A DNA stretch of 20,830 nt, from assembly GCA_964626385.1 (NCBI GenBank), contig CAZVEO010000040.1, positions 1-20,830 on the forward strand. Direction: 5' to 3'. The position numbers and the translations under genes were made by a program. This DNA is from Scybalousia_A sp964626385. Its GTDB lineage: Bacteria; Bacteroidota; Bacteroidia; Bacteroidales; P3. Positions 15,115 to 20,830 of the stretch are shown here, piece after piece; position 1 is the first letter of the stretch, and each line of letters opens with the position of its first letter. The notes beneath the pieces are model-generated. The model did no database searches, had not been told where the DNA came from, and saw nothing but the letters and a program-made list of their open reading frames with translations.

Positions 15115-18100
15115 TTAATTTACCTCTTTATTTTGTTTGCGAGTTATCAAAGCATAGGCCGTTGGACATGCTACACAAAGAGAAGCAAAACATCCCGCCG
15201 CTATACCTATAAACATAGCAAAAGAAAATCCTCTTAGTCCTTCACCACCAAAGATAAACATTATAGCCAAAGTCAATAAAGTGGAACCCACAGTATTGAA
15301 GGTACGAGAAAGCGTTTGATTCATTGCATTGTTCATTAACTTTCCATAATTTTCCTTAGGGAAAAGATTAACATTTTCTCTTACACGGTCAAATACAATA
15401 ACCGTATCGTTTATAGAGTAACCTATAACTGTCAAAACAACCGCTACGAACTGCTGATCTACTTCCAAACTAAACGGCATTACTTTATTGAACAAAGAAA
15501 AGGCTCCAATAGTGATGAGAGCATCAAAGGTCAATGAAACAAGCGATGCCAAACCATATTGCCATTTTTTGAATCTTATTGCAATATATATAAATATAAG
15601 TACCAATGAAACCAAAACGGCTATGATTGCTGAACGTTGTATATCTTCTGCCATAGTAGGACCTACCTTTTCTGAAGATATAATACCCAATGGACTTGTC
15701 TGCGTAGAGCGGAATTTTTCCAACGTCATAGTCTTATCAGCAAAGAAAGGTTTGGTAGCATTAAATAACTTAGCTATAGCCTCACTATTTACAGCCTCAT
15801 TATCCTCTTTTATCTTGTAATCTGTAGTAACTTTAACTTGATAAGAAGGTCCAAAAGTTTTTACCTCAGGAGCAGAACCATACTCTTTTGTAAGAGCAGA
15901 GCGAATGGCTTCTGGCTGAACATCCTTATCAAAACGAATAACATATGTTCTACCTCCTGCAAAATCTACACCCAAATCCAATCCTTTAAATGTTAGAGAA
16001 GAAAGGGCTATTACAACCAAAATAGCAACAACAATCCATTGTTTTTTGTGATTGCCAACAAAATTAACTTTAGGATTTTCAAGAAAATGGTGAGTCAGTT
16101 TATTGTAAAAAGCAATATTGCGTCTTTCTCCACCTTTTCTATTTAACATAGCCTCGAAAACAAGCCTTGAAATAAAAATACCAGTAAACAAGGTTGTCAA
16201 GATACCTATACACAAAACAATAGCAAAACCTTGAACAGGACCACTACCAAAATAAGCAAGAACTATACCTGTAAGTAAGGTTGTAACATTACCGTCTATG
16301 ATAGCAGAATAAGCCACTTTATAACCATCGGATATTGCCGAGGCAACATTCTTACCTTTAAGTAATTCCTCTTTTACACGTTCATTTATTATAACATTGG
16401 CATCTATTGCCATACCCATAGTAAGTACTATACCTGCTATACCCGGCAAAGTCAAAACGACTCCCAAGGAGGCCAAGACACCAAATAGGAAGAACAAGTT
16501 CACAACTAAAGCTACGCAAGCAGCAATACCAGCCGTACTATAGAAGAATATCATATAAACAAGTATAAGTATGATGGCAAATAAGAAAGACATCATACCT
16601 GACTTGATTGACTCTTTTCCTAATGAAGGACCTACTACTGACTCTTGAACTATTTTAGCAGGTGCCGTAAGTTTTCCTGATTTCAATATATTAGATAAAT
16701 CCTTTGTTTCTTCTACAGAAAAATGACCGGAAATTTCTGACCTACCTCCATCTATCTCTCCATTAACCCTTGGTGCAGAATAAACAACACTGTCCAATAC
16801 TATGGCTATACACTCGCCTACATGATTACCCGTAATTTTTGCCCATTTCCTTGCGGCATCATCTTTCATAACCATAGAAACAACAGGACTACCTGTTTGA
16901 TTAAAATCATCACGAGCATCAGAAATCACATCACCGTCTAACAATGGTCCATTCTTTTCTACATGTACTGCGTAAAGTTCATACTCATTTGTTTTTGAAA
17001 TAGGCTTAGCCGACCATAAGAACAATAAATCCTTAGGCATTTTAGATTGTGCCTTTTTCAAAAGTCTATTAATTTCTGCACGATTTTGCCCTTGTGCAGT
17101 AGCAACAGCCAAACTCATTTGAGTATTGCTTGGAGTAAACAAAGAAAGTAAAGGATTTTTCTTTGTTGCAACAGATTCATCTTGTTTAACGTCTGTAGTA
17201 GCAATCTGCTGTGTAGAAGTAAGAGTGGATGACAAATCCTCTAAAACAACATCCTCTTCTTGTTGCTCGGAGCGATTACCAACAGAAAGCCAAGCATCCA
17301 TATCTTGCAAGGCTCTAACAGCTTTATTTAAATCTTTTTCTACTAGCCAAAACTGCAAACGAGCACTACCCTCTAACAGATTAGTTACACGTTGCGGGTC
17401 TTTTACTCCCGGTAATTCTATAAGAATTCTCTCTGTAGCGTCCAATTTTTGTATTGTAGGTTGAGCAACTCCAAATTTATCTATACGCTTGGAAAGTACT
17501 TGATAAGTTGTTTGAAATGCATCACTACATTGATTACTTATGGCTGAAATTACTTGAGAATTAGAAGAGTTTTTAGTTATACCTTTGTCCTTTAACTTAG
17601 TACTAAAGAAAGCCGCCAACTCTACATTTTTGGACTCATTAACAGCATCAGCAAAGCGGTCTATATACTTTCCACCGTTCTGGCGGTGTAATTCTGTTGC
17701 TCTATTTAATAAAGCTGTTATGGTTTCATCCTCTGGATTTGAGGCAAGATTTTTTATCACATCCACTGTGGAAACCTCCATCATAACATTCATACCACCC
17801 TTAAGGTCAAGTCCAAGATTTATTTCTCTTGCCTTGCACTCCTTATAGGAAAACTTACGCATAAATAAGAAATTGTAGACCGTTTCCTCCGAAATGGAAT
17901 CCAAATACGCATTCTCTCTTGCATCCTCAATTGAGTCTTTATAAGCCAATTTATCTGCGTCAGACAAATCCAACTTAAGACCCTCCATCTCCTTTGCAGC
18001 CATCTGCTTGCCATACTGCTCAGCCTTACCCTCTACCCTCTTTGTTACCAAAGTAAAGGAAAGCTGATAAATACATATCAACGCAAATATCACTGCGATA

Positions 18101-18126
18101 ACACTAATAGCTCCTTTATTCTGCAT
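15115..18126 (-). CDS. secDF: Protein translocase subunit SecDF (fused)
   Basis: A 1003-residue single-chain SecDF, the common arrangement in Bacteroidetes. It uses the proton gradient to pull exported proteins through SecYEG into the periplasm. The SecD half has TM1 (about 6-26), INLGLDLKGGM (102-112), a large periplasmic P1 region and a five-TM block with GMAIDANVIINERV, where D575 matches the essential SecD Asp. The SecF half starts near 695, with LGVDFAGG, SEKVGPTMAEDI and a second five-TM block containing GYSINDTVIVFDRVREN (D907) and LSRTF (R941), the proton-path residues. All key residues seem present. The P1 region carries a Ser/Thr/Gln-rich insert (~280-330), frequent in Bacteroidetes homologues. 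It heads the unit that continues to the PorV-like gene. A good promoter precedes it. Confidence 0.97.
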   Translation of the reverse strand: MQNKGAISVIAVIFALICIYQLSFTLVTKRVEGKAEQYGKQMAAKEMEGLKLDLSDADKLAYKDSIEDARENAYLDSISEETVYNFLFMRKFSYKECKAREINLGLDLKGGMNVMMEVSTVDVIKNLASNPEDETITALLNRATELHRQNGGKYIDRFADAVNESKNVELAAFFSTKLKDKGITKNSSNSQVISAISNQCSDAFQTTYQVLSKRIDKFGVAQPTIQKLDATERILIELPGVKDPQRVTNLLEGSARLQFWLVEKDLNKAVRALQDMDAWLSVGNRSEQQEEDVVLEDLSSTLTSTQQIATTDVKQDESVATKKNPLLSLFTPSNTQMSLAVATAQGQNRAEINRLLKKAQSKMPKDLLFLWSAKPISKTNEYELYAVHVEKNGPLLDGDVISDARDDFNQTGSPVVSMVMKDDAARKWAKITGNHVGECIAIVLDSVVYSAPRVNGEIDGGRSEISGHFSVEETKDLSNILKSGKLTAPAKIVQESVVGPSLGKESIKSGMMSFLFAIILILVYMIFFYSTAGIAACVALVVNLFFLFGVLASLGVVLTLPGIAGIVLTMGMAIDANVIINERVKEELLKGKNVASAISDGYKVAYSAIIDGNVTTLLTGIVLAYFGSGPVQGFAIVLCIGILTTLFTGIFISRLVFEAMLNRKGGERRNIAFYNKLTHHFLENPKVNFVGNHKKQWIVVAILVVIALSSLTFKGLDLGVDFAGGRTYVIRFDKDVQPEAIRSALTKEYGSAPEVKTFGPSYQVKVTTDYKIKEDNEAVNSEAIAKLFNATKPFFADKTMTLEKFRSTQTSPLGIISSEKVGPTMAEDIQRSAIIAVLVSLVLIFIYIAIRFKKWQYGLASLVSLTFDALITIGAFSLFNKVMPFSLEVDQQFVAVVLTVIGYSINDTVIVFDRVRENVNLFPKENYGKLMNNAMNQTLSRTFNTVGSTLLTLAIMFIFGGEGLRGFSFAMFIGIAAGCFASLCVACPTAYALITRKQNKEVN

Positions 18127-18147
18127 GTTTACTTAAGTTTATTTTTA

Positions 18148-18178
18148 CAAAGTTTGCATAGTTTTTTAAAATTGCAAA
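18148..18178 (-). promoter_or_regulatory. Predicted -33/-7 promoter of secDF
   Basis: On the minus strand TTTG (18175-18178) is followed after exactly 19 nt by AAACTTTG (18148-18155), one mismatch from TAnnTTTG. The expected start of transcription, about 18142-18144, leaves a leader of only about 15 nt. Confidence 0.6.
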
Positions 18179-18342
18179 TTTATACTAATATTTCAAATCT
18201 ACATAATTTCTTTTGATTTTTTTTACAAAAAACCGTTTTATTATTAAAAAGTTAAAGGCTTAAATAATTCTTAGTTTTTTGAATATTAGTAATTTATAAC
18301 TTATATATTTGTTTTATATTGTTATGATGATAAGCAAATTTG

Positions 18343-18359
18343 TTATACTGCAGTGATAA
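18343..18359. promoter_or_regulatory. Possible operator palindrome in the secDF/MFS divergent region
   Basis: TTATACTGCAGTGATAA is a near-palindrome centred on ACTGCAGT, with TTAT and ATAA flanks offset by one base. It lies about 80 nt upstream of the MFS -7 box and about 165 nt upstream of the secDF promoter. The rest of the 356-nt intergenic stretch (18127-18482) is AT-rich and holds only the two promoters. Chance occurrence is quite possible. Confidence 0.25.
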
Positions 18360-18438
18360 AATATTGACAACAATCAAGTAAGAAAAAGATAAGAGCAAAA
18401 AAGTTAGAAAAAATGACAAACTAATAGGAAAGAAATAA

Positions 18439-18446
18439 TAACTTTG
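18439..18446 (+). promoter_or_regulatory. -7 promoter element of the MFS transporter gene
   Basis: TAACTTTG matches the Bacteroidetes -7 consensus TAnnTTTG exactly and sits 36 nt before the ATG at 18483. No TTTG is found at the expected 19-20 nt upstream, so the -33 half is weak or absent, which may indicate activator dependence. Confidence 0.5.
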
Positions 18447-18482
18447 CAACCTAAAAAATAAACTAAATTAGATTCAAAAGTT

Positions 18483-19922
18483 ATGACAGAAAAAATTCAA
18501 AAGTTAATTAATGACAGTCCGACGGCACGTTGGACAGCCTTGATACTCATTGCTTTAATGATGTTTTTTGGCTATATGTTTGTAGATTTAATGTCTCCTT
18601 TGCAAAGTTTGGTGGAGACAGAAAGGGGCTGGACACCTTCAGTTTTTGGAACATACGCTGCAGGAGAATACATCCTCAATGTGTGTGGATTTTTGATAAT
18701 TGCAGGTATTATACTTGACAAATGTGGCATTCGTTTTACAGGTACATTATCGGCCTCTCTTATGTTTTTGGGAGCAGTGATTAAATTTGTTGGTATTAGC
18801 GATTGGTTTCAAACGACCGATTTTAACGCTTGGCTCAACACATGGTGGACAACTATGCCAGGTAGTGCAAAAATGGCAGCCTTTGGATTTATGATATTTG
18901 GTTGTGGCTGTGAAATGGCAGGTATCACCGTTTCTCGTGCTATTGCTAAGTGGTTTGAAGGCAAGGAAATGGCTTTGGCTATGGGCTTGGAAATGGCTAT
19001 TGCACGTGTCGGCGTCTTTGCTATTTTCTCCATATCTCCTTGGATTGCAGAGCATGTTGGTCTTGCTATATTTGGCAAAACAACAGTCGTTGCATCTGTT
19101 GCCTTTTGTACAGTGTTGTTACTTATAGGTTTGATTTTCTTTCTTGTGTTCTGTGTGATGGACAAAAAATTTGACAAACAATTGGGAGAAAAAGCTTTGG
19201 CAGAAGGCACAAGCGAAGAAGAGTTTAAAATAAGTGATATTGGCAAAATACTTTCCTCTCAAACATTTTGGGTTGTAGCCTTATTGTGTGTGCTTTACTA
19301 CTCAGCAATATTCCCATTCCAAAGATATGGTGCAAATATGCTTCAGTGTAATTTGGACGGAATAACGGCGCAACAAGCTTCAAATATATTTCGTTGGTTT
19401 CCAATAGGTGCTGCCATTATTACCCCATTTCTTGGAAACTTTCTAGATAGAAAAGGAAAAGGAGCAACCATGCTAATGTTTGGAGCATTGTTGCTTATAG
19501 TATGCCATTTGGTATTTGCGTTCTTGCTTCCAGCAACACGTAGCCATATACTTGCTTATGCAACAATTGTAGTTTTAGGTATATCCTTTGCATTGGTCCC
19601 TGCTGCCTTATGGCCAAGTGTTCCAAAAATTATGGACCCAAGATATTTGGGAAGTGCTTATTCTTTAATTTTCTGGGTTCAAAATGTAGGCTTATGCTTT
19701 GTACCTATGCTTATAGGAACTGTGTTGCAATCTTCCAACGCAAACAATGCGGAGGTTATAGCAGCAAAAGCAGCAAACGCCGAGTTTATACCGTATGATT
19801 ATACAGTACCTTTATTAATATTTGCAAGTTTTGGTATCTTAGCTTTAGTAATTGCTATATACTTGAAACTTATGGATAAAAAGAAACATCTTGGTTTAGA
19901 AGAACCTAATATTAAAAAATAA
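18483..19922 (+). CDS. Major facilitator superfamily transporter
   Basis: A 479-residue inner-membrane transporter with about 12 hydrophobic segments, normal MFS length. Between TM2 and TM3 lies an MFS motif-A-like sequence, GIILDKCGIRFTG (75-87), and its second-half counterpart GNFLDRKGKG starts at residue 318. A charged loop (about 220-255) separates the two six-helix bundles. The short basic cytoplasmic N-terminus (MTEKIQKLINDSPTARW) matches what I recall of a broadly conserved Bacteroidales MFS group of unknown substrate. No substrate motif for nitrate, sugar phosphate or drug efflux was clear, so I leave the substrate open. It is transcribed divergently from secDF, seems to be a single-gene unit, has a -7 box at 18439-18446 and ends in an intrinsic terminator at 19950-19990. 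Confidence 0.9.
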   Translation: MTEKIQKLINDSPTARWTALILIALMMFFGYMFVDLMSPLQSLVETERGWTPSVFGTYAAGEYILNVCGFLIIAGIILDKCGIRFTGTLSASLMFLGAVIKFVGISDWFQTTDFNAWLNTWWTTMPGSAKMAAFGFMIFGCGCEMAGITVSRAIAKWFEGKEMALAMGLEMAIARVGVFAIFSISPWIAEHVGLAIFGKTTVVASVAFCTVLLLIGLIFFLVFCVMDKKFDKQLGEKALAEGTSEEEFKISDIGKILSSQTFWVVALLCVLYYSAIFPFQRYGANMLQCNLDGITAQQASNIFRWFPIGAAIITPFLGNFLDRKGKGATMLMFGALLLIVCHLVFAFLLPATRSHILAYATIVVLGISFALVPAALWPSVPKIMDPRYLGSAYSLIFWVQNVGLCFVPMLIGTVLQSSNANNAEVIAAKAANAEFIPYDYTVPLLIFASFGILALVIAIYLKLMDKKKHLGLEEPNIKK

Positions 19923-19949
19923 GGGGTTCATTTCTACAAAATATTAAGT

Positions 19950-19990
19950 AAGATGTGGTGGTTTTTTAACAAAATTCCACCACATCTTTT
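19950..19990 (+). terminator. Intrinsic terminator of the MFS transporter gene
   Basis: A perfect stem AGATGTGGTGG (19951-19961) with CCACCACATCT (19977-19987), extendable by one A-T pair, and a 15-nt loop. It is followed by a T-run (19987-19990) and lies 28 nt after the stop codon. Confidence 0.85.
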
Positions 19991-20096
19991 ATTTGCAGTT
20001 GATATAAAGTCATAGCATATGACAAACAATGGTTTTGCCCGTATAAAATAGGCTCAGCTCACCTATCAAAAATAACATAAAAAATGAGGAAATCGG

Positions 20097-20119
20097 TTTA
20101 CTGATTATCAATAAGTTAC
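20097..20119 (-). repeat. TGATWATCA repeat, copy 1 (inverted)
   Basis: The reverse complement of this segment, GTAACTTATTGATAATCAG plus TAAAC, matches the copy at 20217-20239 with two internal mismatches. The core TGATTATCA (20102-20110) is an odd-length palindrome. Confidence 0.65.
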
Positions 20120-20139
20120 AAATAAAAAGTGTGCACGCG

Positions 20140-20171
20140 TTTGGTCAGGTCAAAAAATGTTCGTAACTTTG
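20140..20171 (+). promoter_or_regulatory. Orphan near-consensus -33/-7 promoter
   Basis: TTTG (20140-20143), a 20-nt spacer, then TAACTTTG (20164-20171), an exact match to TAnnTTTG. It is the best match to the Bacteroidetes promoter consensus that I found in the window, yet no protein gene follows. It drives transcription into the hairpin at 20241-20278. Confidence 0.6.
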
Positions 20172-20216
20172 TAAGAGAAAAACAGCCCTACCACAAAATT
20201 AACGATTTTTACCCTT

Positions 20217-20239
20217 GTAACTACTTGATAATCAGTAAG
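20217..20239 (+). repeat. TGATWATCA repeat, copy 2
   Basis: Contains TGATAATCA (20226-20234) in a 22-nt context that is the near reverse complement of copy 1, 97 nt away. The two arms enclose the orphan promoter. A further partial match, ATAATCAGTAACAAC at 20551-20565, agrees with 20228-20242 at 14 of 15 positions. Confidence 0.65.
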
Positions 20240-20240
20240 A

Positions 20241-20278
20241 ACGAATCTTCGTTTCGATTTCTCGAAACGAAGATTCGT
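20241..20278. repeat. Perfect 17-bp inverted repeat
   Basis: ACGAATCTTCGTTTCGA (20241-20257), loop TTTC, and TCGAAACGAAGATTCGT (20262-20278). It is the longest perfect hairpin found in the window. It directly abuts repeat copy 2 and is followed by the extra arm at 20286-20297. The hairpin itself has no immediate T-run. Confidence 0.9.
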
Positions 20279-20339
20279 CGAAATAAAACGAAGATTCATT
20301 TTTGTAAAATCCCGATTTGAAAAAATTTTTCTTCAAAAA

Positions 20340-20394
20340 ACCCTTCGAAAACGCTGATTTTCAAGAAAAATGCCCAATTTTGACCCTTCGAAAA
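20340..20394. repeat. Direct repeat ACCCTTCGAAAA
   Basis: The 12-mer ACCCTTCGAAAA occurs at 20340-20351 and 20383-20394, in the same orientation. The second copy forms a small CCTT-CGAAA-AAGG hairpin just before repeat copy 3. The CGAAA word is also shared with the long hairpin upstream. Confidence 0.7.
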
Positions 20395-20396
20395 AG

Positions 20397-20419
20397 GTTA
20401 ACTCTCTGATAATCAATAG
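20397..20419 (+). repeat. TGATWATCA repeat, copy 3
   Basis: TTAACTCTCTGATAATCAATAG resembles copy 2 in the same orientation, with the core TGATAATCA at 20407-20415. With copy 1 it forms outer inverted ends around the block 20097-20419. Confidence 0.5.
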
Positions 20420-20439
20420 TAGCACCCTTATTTTTGACT

Positions 20440-20830
20440 TTTAAGTGGGTATTTATGTGATTTTCCGAAAAAATTTTCAAGGGGTGTTTTTTTGATAGAT
20501 TTACATGTGTTGAGATATATTTTTATAAGATAATAAAATTGTTAAAAAAAATAATCAGTAACAACTCACAATAAAACTATATTAAAGTTTTCAATAAAAC
20601 ATATTGTTCTTATACTCTTATGAAAAACTGATTAAGTAATACAAATGTAATTTTATAATGAATATTTTTTTTATTTTATATATTTATAAATCAAAATATT
20701 GAAAAAAATTATTAACAGAATTATATCATAAAATGAACAACTATTTAAAGTATTTTCTTTTTAATGGTTAAGATATTTATAAGGTAGTTACATTTTTTTT
20801 TATTCTAATGGAATTAAATTCTTAAATAAA
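20440..20830. other. AT-rich non-coding tail
   Basis: About 390 bases of very AT-rich sequence with frequent A and T runs and stops in all frames. Apart from the partial repeat at 20551-20565 I see no gene, terminator or good promoter here. It may be the leader or spacer of a gene outside the window. Confidence 0.6.

Larger units (their letters stand above)
20176..20303 (+). ncRNA. Candidate small RNA with long hairpin
   Basis: The predicted transcript runs from about 5 nt after the promoter's -7 box to a T-run at 20299-20303, about 128 nt. It contains a perfect 17-bp inverted repeat (20241-20257 with 20262-20278, loop TTTC). It also has a third arm, AAACGAAGATTC, at 20286-20297 that repeats 20265-20276 and can pair with 20243-20254 instead. 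No ORF of recognisable kind is present; the 63-codon open frame here crosses the promoter and the hairpin. Both ends are estimates. A mini-transposon or other non-coding repeat element is an alternative. Confidence 0.4.

Noticed and set aside
18809..19246. 145-codon minus-strand open frame
   Set aside because: It is antisense to the MFS gene, whose transmembrane pattern and motifs are clear.
20129..20320. 63-codon plus-strand open frame
   Set aside because: It starts at a GTG upstream of the orphan promoter and reads through the 17-bp hairpin; no domain or signal peptide is visible.
20440..20830. Replication origin
   Set aside because: It is AT-rich, but no clustered DnaA-box-like sites and no dnaA/dnaN-type neighbours were seen.

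Overview
The window looks like a low-GC chromosome segment from a Bacteroidota bacterium, most probably order Bacteroidales; genus is not resolved. Supporting signs are a single-chain SecDF, a TonB-dependent outer-membrane receptor with an N-terminal carboxypeptidase-regulatory-like domain, a PorV/PorQ-type outer-membrane protein, a large secreted protein with a type IX (T9SS)-like C-terminal domain, a PepSY-like lipoprotein, and promoters of the Bacteroidetes TTTG / TAnnTTTG type. No rRNA, tRNA, CRISPR array or insertion sequence was recognised.

Layout. Positions 1-860 are accessory-looking: one small plus-strand gene for an exported single-anchor peptide lies between two arrays of tiny hairpins, about 18 in all, mostly 13-mers with 5-bp stems and 3-nt loops. 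From 865 to 18126 every gene is on the minus strand. Read in the direction of transcription, these are secDF, a small membrane-anchored protein, the TonB-dependent receptor, a 1561-residue secreted protein and the PorV-like protein, closed by a strong terminator at 5141-5174. Next come greA and a HIT-family hydrolase (stop and start overlap), a PepSY-like lipoprotein with its own promoter and terminator, the tRNA methyltransferase trmN6, a family-4 glycosyltransferase and an unknown two-TM charged protein. At 18483-19922 an MFS transporter is transcribed divergently from secDF and ends at a clear terminator.

Positions 19923-20830 hold no convincing protein gene but are structured. There is a near-consensus plus-strand promoter (20140-20171), a perfect 17-bp inverted repeat (20241-20278) with a third repeated arm next to a T-run, and three to four copies of a repeat built on the palindrome TGATWATCA. 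The best reading is a small RNA or a short non-coding mobile or regulatory element. The last ~390 bases are very AT-rich and otherwise empty.

How the genes may work together: SecDF drives export across the inner membrane. The four genes after it encode one small inner-membrane protein and three envelope proteins (receptor, secreted CTD-like protein, PorV-like barrel), with gaps of only 9-50 nt. I infer one transcription unit for envelope export and surface display. The receptor is not followed by a SusD homologue, so this is not a standard polysaccharide-utilisation pair.
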